A stretch of 48,206 nt of DNA from positions 1 to 48,206 of the forward strand of contig JAEZKP010000005.1 of NCBI GenBank assembly GCA_023436145.1, read 5' to 3'. This DNA is from Fibrobacterota bacterium (lineage in GTDB: Bacteria; Fibrobacterota; Chitinivibrionia; Chitinivibrionales; Chitinispirillaceae). Of the stretch, positions 8,827 through 19,300 are shown in pieces. The notes below the pieces were generated by a model. That model searched no databases, had not been told where the DNA came from, and was given only the letters and a program-made list of their open reading frames with translations. The position numbers were made by a program, and so were the translations under genes. Each line of letters starts with the position of its first letter. The stretch's first letter is position 1.

Positions 8827-9126
8827 ATGAGATACATAATGGTCACCGACTTTCCCAATCACTGGGACAAAATAAAGGGAAATCTTACCTCATACCCTCC
8901 TAAGATGATTAAAAAAGCAAAACCAGACACGCTGAAATCCGGTACTGAAACCATTTTCATAAAGAAATTCAATGGCAGTAAGGACGTTGAAAAAGCGTGG
9001 AAAGGAAAAGTCCACGACATCCAGAAAATACCCGGAAGCATCTTCTTTCGGGTGGAGATTGAGAATGAGATTCAATGCCCGGTGGAGTATGCGGAATATG
9101 AAAATGGATGGTATGTTGAATATTGA
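8827..9126 (+). CDS. Small hypothetical protein (99 aa) downstream of dGTPase
   Basis: The frame follows the dGTPase by 44 nt with AGG upstream of ATG 8827. ATG 8839 is an alternative. It encodes a basic, soluble protein with no signal peptide or membrane segment. It ends in an aromatic acidic run, VEYAEYENGWYVEY. I do not recognise the family. The strand-like pattern SIFFRVEIENEIQCPVEYA suggests a small beta-rich domain. Its position makes it a candidate third component (regulator or sensor) of the DHH-dGTPase cassette. That is based only on adjacency. Confidence 0.6.
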   Translation: MRYIMVTDFPNHWDKIKGNLTSYPPKMIKKAKPDTLKSGTETIFIKKFNGSKDVEKAWKGKVHDIQKIPGSIFFRVEIENEIQCPVEYAEYENGWYVEY

Positions 9127-9153
9127 TTGTATATAATTATATAATAGGAGTTT

Positions 9154-9382
9154 GTTAATATTCCATTATGGTTAGTTCGGGCCGGAAGAAATGGAGAACA
9201 TGGCTTTGCAAAATTGGTTTTGCACCTTCGGATGGAATAGTATGTCCGACCTGTTGAAGTATGTAATCCATGAATAGATAATTGAAATCCTTCAAGAAAT
9301 ATACCCCAATGCGAAACAAAAACGGGCGATTAACCAGGCATCACAACTGTTTTCACTTGCAACTAGAAACCAAGCAATCTGA
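9154..9382 (+). pseudogene. Remnant of an Mrr_N-type restriction endonuclease N-terminus
   Basis: Frame 1 from 9169 reads WLVRAGRNGEHGFAKLVLH, the typical opening of restriction proteins with an Mrr N-terminal-like domain, then hits a stop at 9238. The frame +1 continues with GWNSMSDLLKYVIHE, a stop, then IIEILQEIYPNAKQKRAIN and QASQLFSLA, which fits the family pattern GW..(M/L).DL...(E/L)...(Y)P.A....I.N...QL..FA. AGGAG at 9146-9150 precedes it, but the start codon is lost. A frameshift, an internal stop and a missing rest of the protein mark it as a relict. It is too short and disrupted for ordinary gene finders. Confidence 0.6.
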
Positions 9383-9479
9383 TGTTTACGGTATTGACTA
9401 GTTTTTACCGAAATCTATATTCTAATGAAAAAAATCCTTAGCTGAACCCCTTCGTTTATTTAACCAAAGTGAGGAATTT

Positions 9480-10226
9480 ATGATAAGAACTCTTGCGCTT
9501 ATTTCAACTGTGACTCTGAGTTTGTCATTTTCAGATGCATTTGGCGGTGACATTTATATGGCACATAAAATTACTACCGATTCCTACAAAAAAGATAAAA
9601 AGGACGGTGAAACAGAAGTGCGTACTATGATGCAATGGTTTGGCGGTGATAAACTTCGCAGTAATGATGGCAATGAATCGGTACTCATGCGTTTAGATAA
9701 GGACTCGATTTATACTTTAGACCACAAAAAACAGACATACACCGCATTTCAGGCGTCTACACTCGGAATGTCAGCTACTTCACAGGCTGAGAGTGAGCAG
9801 GTATCCGCGATGGTTTCTTCAATGATGGGTAATATGTTCAAGATGGAAGTAACGATTGAACCCACAAGTGAAACAAAGAAGATTGGACAGTGGAATTGTA
9901 CTAAATATAATCAGACTATAAAAATGATGGGCGTGACAACCACTTCAGAACTCTGGGCCACAGAGGATGTAACAATTGATAAGAAACTTCTGGACAAATT
10001 TTCTGCGACACAGTTCATGGCCAAATCAGGTATGCAGGAAATTGCTGGAAAAATGCAGAAAGAAGCCGAAAAGATAAAAGGTTGTGTAGTCTACTCGAAG
10101 TCCGTAACAGCAATGGGTAACAAACGGACCGAAACCATTGATGAGGTAACCGAGATAAAAGAAATGGCTGCTCCGCAGGATACCTGGGTCGTGCCACCGA
10201 AATATAAAATGAAAAAAGCGGAATAG
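9480..10226 (+). CDS. Secreted DUF4412-like protein
   Basis: The 248-residue protein starts with a signal peptide (hydrophobic LALISTVTLSLSF, cleavage likely around AFG-GD near residue 22). The mature part reads like DUF4412-type periplasmic proteins: a strand-rich core TMMQWFGGDKLR, SVLMRLDKDSIYTLDHKKQT, WNCTKYNQTI, TSELWATEDV and a conserved WVVPPKYKM end. These domains resemble LolA-like clamps in shape. Function is unknown. GAGG at 9471 sets the start. It stands alone between the restriction relict and the minus-strand HEPN pair and is probably a lone transcription unit. Confidence 0.65.
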   Translation: MIRTLALISTVTLSLSFSDAFGGDIYMAHKITTDSYKKDKKDGETEVRTMMQWFGGDKLRSNDGNESVLMRLDKDSIYTLDHKKQTYTAFQASTLGMSATSQAESEQVSAMVSSMMGNMFKMEVTIEPTSETKKIGQWNCTKYNQTIKMMGVTTTSELWATEDVTIDKKLLDKFSATQFMAKSGMQEIAGKMQKEAEKIKGCVVYSKSVTAMGNKRTETIDEVTEIKEMAAPQDTWVVPPKYKMKKAE

Positions 10227-10606
10227 TACTTTGTTCTAAAATACTGCATTAAAACAGGATTATCCGGATTGCACATTTTCTGCTTGTGCAGTCCGTTAAT
10301 TTCAGATAAGGTTTTGGGTTCTAAATGCTTGCAAATCTATGATAATCTGGAGGCTTCTCACAAAGACCACCTGTAAATTTGGTGATCCTCTTCATTATCA
10401 TCTCCTAAAAGTACTACCACTCCTATCTATCTTAAAATAGCATACACCCTTTGCCCTCTCAGGGGGGAATTTTTTGCCCAGTCATGGTTTAAGCGGTAGC
10501 CGACCCGGTTTAAACGGGTAAAATAAGAAATACTATGACAGCGGATGTATCAGATCGGAAAGTGAAGAAATGGAGTAGATTAAATTTACAGCACCAATGA
10601 AGCAAA
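10227..10606. other. 380-bp intergenic stretch
   Basis: Between the DUF4412-like gene and the convergent HEPN gene. It contains a possible 24-codon minus-strand frame (separate entry) and a small hairpin ACCCG-GTTTAAA-CGGGT near 10510-10526. Otherwise I see no gene, and it is AT-rich. Confidence 0.5.
10321..10395 (-). CDS. Possible small ORF, 24 aa
   Basis: On the minus strand AGGAGA (10401-10406) lies 5 nt before an ATG at 10395. The frame reads MKRITKFTGGLCEKPPDYHR and stops at 10321. Ribosome-binding site spacing is ideal, yet the peptide matches nothing I know and could be the start of a truncated gene. Support is only the start context. Confidence 0.25.
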   Translation of the reverse strand: MKRITKFTGGLCEKPPDYHRFASI

Positions 10607-11032
10607 TCACAAAAGTAAGGATTCAGAATTAAATTCTATATTAGTATTTAAATTGTATTTTGTACAGAAATCATTAAAATGCTGAATTATTGGAATGAAA
10701 TATTTATCTCTGTGAAATATCACCTTTTTTTCATCAAACCGATAAACTTTGTACCTCCCATCATGTGCGGACTTACTCAGTTGTGTATATTGAAAATGGT
10801 ATTCCGGGAAAAGTTCTTTAATAACCCTCTCCCGCTCTCCATGGTTAGAGCAGTGGGCATTAGAGTTTAACTTATCGATAAAAACCTTTTTACATATCAT
10901 TGCTTCTGCTATGTGAACCGCAGAATAAAACATTACCGTTATAGCCCAATCATTAGCATGCTTCAAAATAAATTGCTTTAAAAAGTCTATATTATGTTGT
11001 GCTTGACAGGTATGTTCATCGAAGGCTGGCAT
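10607..11032 (-). CDS. HEPN-domain protein
   Basis: The 141-residue protein has the helix HANDWAITVMFYSAVHIAEA (about 25-44), a form common in small HEPN proteins, followed by a His/Arg-containing loop NAHCSNHGERERVI and the late helix LSKSAHDGRYKVYRF. HEPN proteins are often RNases of toxin-antitoxin or abortive-infection systems, with an R-x4-6-H active site. Here a clear R-x4-6-H is not evident, as the segment reads SKSAHDGRYK, so catalysis is doubtful. It starts 9 nt after the stop of the upstream gene with no good ribosome-binding site, suggesting translational coupling. Location in a defence island supports a defence or toxin-antitoxin role, by inference. Confidence 0.75.
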   Translation of the reverse strand: MPAFDEHTCQAQHNIDFLKQFILKHANDWAITVMFYSAVHIAEAMICKKVFIDKLNSNAHCSNHGERERVIKELFPEYHFQYTQLSKSAHDGRYKVYRFDEKKVIFHRDKYFIPIIQHFNDFCTKYNLNTNIEFNSESLLL

Positions 11033-11041
11033 TTTAAATGG

Positions 11042-11590
11042 CTATTTTCGAATACATATTGGGAAGTCCCTTGTAATACAATCGATGCTAATATTATCAT
11101 CCCAATGCAGGCTTCGAATTGAAAATGTTTGTGGTTGAAATTTTTCATTGTATAGCTCTTGGATTTCATAGATGTTCTTTTGGAATTCGTAGTAATCAGC
11201 GCAATCCTCTGGAATTTTTTTATCAACAGTTTTAAATAAAATCATTATAATGATGCGATCGTTAGGAAAATCAATATTTGCTCTAGCCTGACTAATCGTA
11301 TAATTAGGAAAATTATTTAAAGAAAGATGCAGCTCAGTAAAGCATGCATAGCAGTTATTAAAAAGGCTTTGCAGTTCACTTTTGATCTGTTTTAAAATTC
11401 TATCAAATTCATCAACCTTATCCTTTACCTCGCTGAATTTGTCATACCAATAATCAAAAATTTTAGAATTTCCTCCAATTTTCTGATATTTCTCAGCAAA
11501 GCAAGAGTCAATTTCAAAATTCTCAAATATCTTCTTATCGCTACGAAGCTCTGACATCAAATTGGATATTTCTGTTTTTAGATTAGACAT
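11042..11590 (-). CDS. Hypothetical protein, upstream partner of the HEPN gene
   Basis: The 182-residue protein has a helical, charged N-terminal half (about 1-85, likely coiled coil: KFSEVKDKVDEFDRILKQIK) and a strand-rich C-terminal half (INAFPNDRIIIMILFKT-like region near 115-130, and FSIRSLHWDDNISIDCIT). No known family. GGTAGG lies upstream of the ATG at 11590. It is transcribed leftward and followed after 9 nt by the HEPN gene, the order and spacing expected of a two-gene module. Whether it is sensor, antidote or scaffold cannot be told. Confidence 0.65.
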   Translation of the reverse strand: MSNLKTEISNLMSELRSDKKIFENFEIDSCFAEKYQKIGGNSKIFDYWYDKFSEVKDKVDEFDRILKQIKSELQSLFNNCYACFTELHLSLNNFPNYTISQARANIDFPNDRIIIMILFKTVDKKIPEDCADYYEFQKNIYEIQELYNEKFQPQTFSIRSLHWDDNISIDCITRDFPICIRK

Positions 11591-12197
11591 GATATAACCT
11601 ACCTATAATTAGATACCACTTTAATTATAGTTCTTGCTAAACCCATACAAATTGTTCAATAAACTGCTAAATATTCTCGAATTTATTGTGAATTCTCTAT
11701 TGCTTTAATTTAGAGTCCACTAAAAATTCGATCAAAGGCTACATAGTATTGAATAGAAATACACCAAAAAGATTGCGATTTCCAAAGGCGCTGTCTTTTT
11801 GATTTTACCTACCATTTACGATTGTTTCAAGCTTCTTTCCCCTAGCTTGATACAATTAAGAAGGGAAGTCTCTAAAAGCACATTCTGGCGCTTAATAAAT
11901 TTCTGCAAAAAAAGCAAGTTTTTTTTTAATGCGTATACTAAAATAATTGGTCATATCATGGTTATGCAATAAAAATGTGCCTTACACAACTTTTATCCAT
12001 CAAAGAATGTTCCAGATAATGCTTTTAGTCCCGATACGGCAAACAAACCCATACCCATTTTGCCCGGGTTTTCCCAGATTAAACAGATCTATTGGCAATC
12101 ACAAAAAAAGTTAGTAAATCAAAAGTTGTCCGGTCTGTGTCCGGTATTATGGGGATTTCTGGATGACCTGTAGAGAATTCTGTTCGATTCCTGCAAC
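11591..12197. other. About 600-bp AT-rich intergenic stretch at the island edge
   Basis: It separates the HEPN module from the tRNA-Arg terminator. I find no frame with a convincing start, no tRNA fragment in the right orientation, and no clear terminal repeats. A short direct repeat TGTCCGGT occurs twice near 12126-12145. It may be debris of an old integration. Confidence 0.5.
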
Positions 12198-12240
12198 AAA
12201 AAAAGCCCCGTAACCCTTGATTTTATTAGAGTTACGGGGC
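12198..12240 (-). terminator. Rho-independent terminator of the tRNA-Arg gene
   Basis: On the minus strand GCCCCGTAAC (12240-12231) pairs with GTTACGGGGC (12214-12205), followed by a run of seven T (12204-12198). It lies 10 nt beyond the tRNA 3' end. Confidence 0.9.
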
Positions 12241-12250
12241 TTATAGTTAA

Positions 12251-12324
12251 TACCCCCAACAAGAATCGAACTTGTGACACCAGGTTTAGGAAACCTGTGC
12301 TCTATCCTACTGAGCTATGGGGGC
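12251..12324 (-). tRNA. tRNA-Arg (anticodon CCT)
   Basis: The minus strand folds as a complete cloverleaf: acceptor GCCCCCA with TGGGGGT (a G-U first pair), D stem GCTC/GAGC, anticodon stem CAGGT/ACCTG with loop TTCCTAA (anticodon CCT, reading AGG), variable loop GTGTC, T stem ACAAG/CTTGT with loop TTCGATT, and discriminator A. CCA is not encoded. Its 3' end faces the restriction island. Confidence 0.97.
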
Positions 12325-12381
12325 GTTTTTTTTCAACTTATCCGCTAAAAATAGCTTACGTGACCGTCGGTTAGCAATAAA

Positions 12382-12419
12382 AACCCAAGCCTCAAATTCT
12401 GCTAATCAGCACTTGGGTT
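12382..12419 (-). terminator. Probable terminator of the thiF-family gene
   Basis: On the minus strand AACCCAAG (12419-12412) pairs with CTTGGGTT (12389-12382), followed by TTTATTG. It lies about 110 nt after the stop of the minus-strand thiF-like gene and before the tRNA. Confidence 0.7.
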
Positions 12420-12528
12420 CTAAAGATTTCTTATTAAATACTTTTTTAATAGCCGTTTCATACCCTGGGAGAAAGTATCCTTCCGGCAAAACCTTTTAAA
12501 GTGTGTAATCGGTTATTAATGAAAATGG

Positions 12529-13158
12529 CTACTGTGCTTCAAATTTCTCCCCCAGCACCCAGCTCAGAATAACATTTGCCTGCTTGGCTGCGGCGATCAT
12601 AACCGAAGGAGCATAAGGCTTGATCCGGTCGTTGACCTCTGAATTACTGTCTCCTATGATGAAGGTATTTTCGCGTATTCTTCTGGTAACCACCCGATCA
12701 AGCGGACCAAAGCCACCAATCCCACTTACTGCCACTAATAACTTCCCGCTTTCCCAGAACTCCTCCATCAGCATAGCTTTACATTCAGGATTATCGAATG
12801 CCTCTACTATCACATCGCAATTCTCAAATATCTGGTGAACATTGGTCCGATCGACTCTTAGCGGAAAGGTTTCTATCTGCAGATGAGGATTAATCTGCAA
12901 AAGTATTTCAGCCAGACAGTCCACTTTTATTTTTCCCAGATCAGAAGGGCGATACATCTGCCGGTTAAGATTGGAAATGGACACAGTATCGAAGTCGGCG
13001 ATGTACAGTTTCTCAAAACCACATCTTACCAGAACATGGGCACAATTAGAACCCAAACCTCCGGCACCTGCGATACCGATGCGGATGTTTTTTATAAGAT
13101 TAAGCTGTTTGGTTGAATAGAAATTGTTGGAAACTTCAGAAAAAGAAAATGTTTTCAT
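12529..13158 (-). CDS. thiF: ThiF-family adenylyltransferase (short form)
   Basis: The 209-residue protein has the E1-like nucleotide-binding loop GIAGAGGLGSNCAHVL (about 28-43), the following acidic strand LYIADFDTVSISNLNRQ (about 50-66) and the segment CDVIVEAFDNPECKAML. These are the ATP-binding and adenylation features of ThiF/MoeB/HesA proteins. The short length and motif order fit the ThiF type that activates sulfur-carrier ThiS for thiazole synthesis, as found in anaerobes. The paired zinc CxxC motifs of longer MoeB forms are absent. No other thiamine genes are next to it, so it could serve another ubiquitin-like carrier. Transcribed toward the tRNA, divergent from the giant surface gene. 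Confidence 0.8.
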   Translation of the reverse strand: MKTFSFSEVSNNFYSTKQLNLIKNIRIGIAGAGGLGSNCAHVLVRCGFEKLYIADFDTVSISNLNRQMYRPSDLGKIKVDCLAEILLQINPHLQIETFPLRVDRTNVHQIFENCDVIVEAFDNPECKAMLMEEFWESGKLLVAVSGIGGFGPLDRVVTRRIRENTFIIGDSNSEVNDRIKPYAPSVMIAAAKQANVILSWVLGEKFEAQ

Positions 13159-13390
13159 TTTTGATTCACTATCATATAATCCAATATATATTCCATATAG
13201 TATAACACACTATTAGTCGTAAAATTACATAAGAATTCAGAGTGATTCCAAGTGCCTTTTTTTAATTCAGGTGTAAGGACCCGCTATTTATATTTATTGT
13301 TAAATTGAAATTCATAGTTGTATCATTAATGTTGAAACATTCCATTCGATTAAATAGCCGATACCGGTACTATTAATGGGGGTAGTATTT

Positions 13391-16300
13391 ATGAAAAAAT
13401 CAGCAGCATTTGTTGCACTGTTGGGAGTACTGCTCTGTGTTGCAGAGACATTTGCTCAGATCTTTCCAGAGACTTTATGGGTACCGGTTACCTATTTTGA
13501 CTTCCACTCGGATAAAAGCAATCCTGAATTCGAGTGTCCCCACAATGGTGGTGTACATCGGAATATGATATTGGATTCGCTGGACGCAGACAGGCTGCCA
13601 ATTGTAAATCCATCAGGGGCCCATATTAACCATTACATAAAATACTGGTATCGGGACTGGAAAGATTCTGCCCAGGGTGACAAGACCCGACCGCTTTACA
13701 CAGTACTTTCCGGTACTGAATATAACGCCAATGTCCGCTATGACGGCCCTCAAACTGTAAACCATGATACATCTTTCAAAAACATCGTCATACATGATTC
13801 ACTCCCATTCAGACATCGGGGAAATGGTTTTTACGAATATATTAACGATAGCTTTTTCCCTCTGGATAACCGCGGCTTTCGCAATGAAGGAAAAAACCAT
13901 AACTTTGCATTCACTATGAAGCTGCACTGGAAATTCACCAAGACTCCAAATCTTACATTCAACTTTACTGGTGATGATGATGTGTGGGCATTTGTGGATG
14001 GGCGGCTCAGAATGGATCTGGGTGGTATCCACAGTGCCAGTTCCGGTTCATTTAATCTTAATAATATTCCCGGCCTGATCGACAATCAGGAATATGCACT
14101 GGACTTTTTCTACGCAGAACGACACACTTCAGAATCTCATATACGAATAACAACCAACATAATCAGTGCTAAACCTGCTAAAATAGAGATTGAAGTATTT
14201 CCCAGTGACACGGTCTGTGCGGGCCATACCCTTACCGCCATTTCCAAAGTAAAAGACAGCTTAGGCAATGTGCTTGAGGATTTAAGCGACAGTACTCAAT
14301 GGTATATCATAAATAATGGTGCGAACAATAACAGCCACTTAAGCTCACTTCGTGGTGATACCATCAGGTTTACTCCTACTGAAGCCTGGGTTCTGGAAAG
14401 ATTGGTGGGTGTCTTACAAGTCAGTGGTATGCAGCCTATAAGGGATACTATTTCAGTATGGGTGAAAGCTTGTGATCCTGATCACATCACTATCGAAGCT
14501 TCTGTACCTACGCCATCCTCGAACCCCGATATTTTACGAAACGATCAACCATTGGATGTTCTGATTATTACTTCGAGTATGGTAAGAGGTACAATTTACG
14601 CCATTGTGCGTGACCGGTTCGGAAATTTCATCGAACCATCACAGCGTACCACCTGGTCAATTGTGTCAGGAGCCGCATTTATCGATTCTGTCAGAGATGG
14701 AAACAAAACACAGGGTCAGGGATTTGTTTATAAAGACCCCAATGCCGGTGCAGGAAATGGCGAAGTCAGGGCAAGAAGTCAGGATTATCCGTCAATCAGT
14801 CCTGATGTAGTTCCGGTTCAGATAGCATCCGTTGCCTACGATTCATTACGTATAGCCAGGAGGGTGGGTTCCAATTACCAGAGAATCGACAGCCTGATCA
14901 TAAATATTGACATTGATACCACATTGATCGTTCAGGGCAGACGTACCGATGGTCTGGGATGGGAAATTGTAAACGGCAACTGGTCCATGTCATCTCAACT
15001 CACATCCAGTACATCACCTCCCCGCCCGGGCCAATCCTGGAGGTTTAGCCCGATCGATACCGGAAGAGGAACTATCAGCGTAATAAGTATTGAAAACAGT
15101 TCACTATCTGCACAGATAAAAGTAGTGGTGGGTGTAGGTGCACCTTATTCGCTTATTCTTTTTCCCAGTGCAACCGGTTCGCCTTATAATTCGCTGCCCA
15201 ATTACTATCAGGATTCTGCAGGAATTCCATTCCCGCTCTATGCCAAGATTTTTGACAGCCGTGGTAACTGGCTCAAACAGTATGACAGTCCATCAGCTCC
15301 GTTTTCATGGAGAGTACGGGAAGTATCGGGGACGCCACCAACCGGAACATTTCAAAGAACTACAGGTCAGCAGAACAGCTTTACTCCTACACGGGCCTAT
15401 AATGTGGTGGATCTGATAGCAAGCTTTACTTATAACAGCAGGACTTTTGCTGATACGGTGCGTATTTCAGTTCTTCCGGGACGTCCTCATCATATCACAA
15501 TTCAGGCAGATACTTCCGCATCCGGAGTTGATCTTACCAGATATGATATTCAGAGCAATCAAACATCTGCAAACCTGTATGCCATTTTAAGGGATCAGTA
15601 CAATAACAAGATAGAAGCAGTGCAGGTTCCTCAATGGTACAGCAGAGACACATCTGTGGTAATAGCAGAACCCACCTCCAGAGTATTCATGGGAGAAGGA
15701 TTAGTTACCAGAAATTCTGATCAGGTAAGTCAGACCAGAGTAATTGCCACCACCAGTGACGGCGTATTCAAAGACTCACTTATCGTTGCGTTATCAGATA
15801 TCACCTACGATTCCCTGCGTATCTACATCATTGATAATGGAAGAAAATTTATAGACACCATCAGGGTGCGTACAGACCAGAGTCTGACTCTTTATGTTGA
15901 AGGCAGACGTTCAGATGGTTTAGGTTGGGATAACGTTCCGGTGATCTGGTCAAAGAGTAATTCACTAAAAACAGTCACTCTTCCCCCGACCTGGAGCGAT
16001 AATTGGACTGTAACTCCTGATTCGATTGGGACCGGTAAAATTTATGTCAATAGAAGCGGTGCTGCACCTGATTCGGTCTTTGCATTTTTCCTGGCAGGGT
16101 GGCCTGACCATGTTCGTATCTATAAACAAACCGGAAATCCTGCACCTATGACTCCCTATCCGCTTCCTCCGGCTGTGGACACACTCATTGCAGGTACAAC
16201 ATATCCGCTTATTGCCAAGATTTTCGATCGCAACAATCAATGGCTATCAGAATATGAAAACATTGCTGTCAGCAGAAATCTTATCAGATGGCAAATAGTA

Positions 16301-19300
16301 ATGGTTTCCGGTTATCTGTCTGCTGATACACTTGGCAATCGCACCGGACATGCCTCAAGTCTGACACCGACTCGTGCATACAGCACTTACCGGGTCACTG
16401 CGGAATACCGGGATTCGATTCTGACCTTGAGTTCATCAGTACTATTTTACATAAAACCGGGTGCGGTTCACCATCTGGTAATCGAAGGTAACCCCACACC
16501 CACGGGTGCAGATTTGCAGAGAAACAATCCGCTTAACTGGATTGAATTTGGCAGCAGAGATAATATTAAAAATGCGTATGCCATTCTCAGGGATAAATAT
16601 GGCAATTTCATCAGCCCTTCACAGAGCACAAACTGGACCAGTCTGGACACCAGCAGGATCACTGCAGCTGAAGGTTACGCGCTAGGTGGTGAAGGCAGAA
16701 TTACCAGAAAAGCACCGAATGGTGATTCGATCAGAGTAATAGCAAACAACCGTAATAACACCTCTCTGATTGATACAGTACTGGTAAGGATAACCTCTGT
16801 TTCATATGACTCACTCAAGATAGTGGTCAATGACACGGTAAGGATCGATTCACTGGTAATCCGTTCAGATCAGGATACAATTTTACAGGTACTGGGGTTA
16901 CGTTCTTTTGACAGTGTCTGGGTACCGGTGGATGGAGACTGGTATTTTACTTCCAATAATGGTTCGGCTAATGCTTCTTCACAGCGCATGTGGACATTCG
17001 CACCCACTGATACTGCAACCGGTAAAATTATAGTGAGTCGCGGTTCCAGTACAATTCCTGACACAATTGGTGTAAAAGTGATTCCCGGACTTCCTCAGAA
17101 ACTGGTTTTGTATCCTAAAGACGGAAGTGTACCATCACCTGCAAACCCGCCATACCCTGATCCCATAGACAGCATCCATGTTATCGCAGGTCAGCCGCTC
17201 CCCATTTTTGCCAAGATTCTGGATAAAAATGATGTCTGGCTTTCCGAATACGAATTAACCTCTTCAAAGCGCGATTCGATAAAATGGCGGATTGTGGAGA
17301 TTCCTGGTACCGATTCATCAGGATTTTTGAGCGGCACATCCGGATACAAACAAACCTTTACACCTGTAAGGGCCCGTCAGAGCGTTTATGTGGTAGTCAG
17401 TTACAAAGAACCTGATGGCAGCCGAATCTATGCTGATACAATATTGCTGGCTATTATACCTGGAGAAGCAAAGAATCTGTTTATTGAAGGAAGCACCAAC
17501 TGGCAAACCAGCCCCTTCCGACCAAACCCTATATCTGTAATACGAATCACCGAGAATATGACCACCGCCAGCGGCTTTGCGGTATTACGTGACAGTATGG
17601 GGAACTTTGTGCGGTTCAGCACTGTTACCACATGGGGAATAGTAAATAATGATACTGCTGCAGTTTCCGTTCGCAATGGTAATACAAACCTGGGTGAAGG
17701 TGTAATCGAACGCAAAGTAAGAGAAAAAATGGTAAAGGTATTTGCAGTAGACAACAGCGGTTTACGCGACAGTGTTGATGTTGCACTCCTGGCATATCAC
17801 TATACCCACCTGCGAATCGTAGTGGGTAATGATACCAGCGCGCAGTTTCTATCTATGAATACCAACCAGGATACCATTTTACGTTCACAGGGATTACGAT
17901 CCGATAATGGCGAATGGGAAGACGTGTCCACCAGGTGGGAGAACAGTAATAATCTTAAGATCGATCCATCCGCACCCGGAGCCAGTACAATCTGGAAATT
18001 TTCACCATCAGATACCGGGCATGGCAAGATCTACATCTCACTTGACAATGACACCTCCGCTCATCCGGATACTTTAGATGTCGAGTTCACGGTTGGTCCG
18101 CCGACTTCAATCACAATGGAGATAATTACTCCTGAGGAGAAGCGGATTGCAGGTGAACCAATTGAGATCGTTGTCACCATATACAATAAAGATGGAAAAG
18201 TACCGGGTACCTATTGCTTTGATCCAAATAACGGCAATGGCGTTCAATATGCTGATCCGATAGGAGCAGGAGGTCGTCCTCGTCCTTTTATGTTAGTAAA
18301 TGGAGACACCATCTGGATTTCAGAAACCGGAAAGCAATGTTTTAATGGTGGTGTGGATACAACAATAACTTATCTGTACAATGCACCTTTCGGCAAAGAC
18401 AGCCTGCATCAGATCCAGTTCTCATCTGGAAATCTTAAAGGTGAAACTCCTCCTTTCAAGCTGCTCCCGGGGGCTCTTGATTCACTGGCTCTGGAGAGGC
18501 AAAACTTCCAAGCTCTTCCAGATACTATAGAACTGAGCCATCCCAGCGATCAGATAATTATTTATGCAGTTGGTTATGACAAATATGGTAACCGGCGGGG
18601 ATACGAGCGCTCCGACTGGACAACCGATTCCACACTCCACCCTATTGAAAGTGCTATAAACACCGAAGGAATCTATTATGATGCATCTAACGTTACTGAT
18701 AATGAATACGGTAATATCATCGCAATACCCTCCGATACAGCGGTCAAGGGCATAAGTGCACAGAAATTCACCATTATCTATGGCCCGCTGGCTATGGTTA
18801 AAGATGCTGTGACCCGTGACCTGGATGGTGATGGATATCTCGACCATATCGAACTTCATTTCAGTAAACCGGTAGCTCTCACAGAGGAGATGCTCTCGCA
18901 GATAAAACTTCAATATGGTGAGACTAATACATTCACCATAAAAAAGATCGTTAACGATTCTGATTCACTTGATTCAGTTTGGGTAGTGGAACTTGATGAA
19001 AGTACCAGTGGTGTTCTTCAAACCAGCTGGACTCCTAAGGTAAGCATAAGCGGTCTTACCGGTTATGGAATCGGTAACGTGAATGATCTGGTAAGTACAG
19101 ATGGAGCCGGTCCGGTTATCTTGCGTGTAACCAAACAGAGATCGACTTTAAGAACACGGGAAGAAGATGAAGTTATCATTGAATTCAGCGAACCAGTCTG
19201 GCAGTCCGGAGCCCGGACCCTCTCTACTTCTGATACTCCATCTATTATCTTTTATATATGGCAGGGTAATGACTCTACCGGATACACCAGAATTGACAGT

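Noticed and set aside
10510..10526. ACCCG-GTTTAAA-CGGGT hairpin as a terminator
   Set aside because: The stem is only 5 bp, the adjacent tract is weak, and no gene ends close by.
12170..12195. tRNA T-arm-like GTTCGATTCCTGC as a possible attachment-site remnant
   Set aside because: It is in the opposite orientation to the tRNA-Arg and its flanks do not match any tRNA arm, so chance similarity is likely.
13376..13390. Earlier ATG for the fibro-slime protein
   Set aside because: It would add five residues before a clean signal peptide, and GGGGGT fits the downstream ATG.
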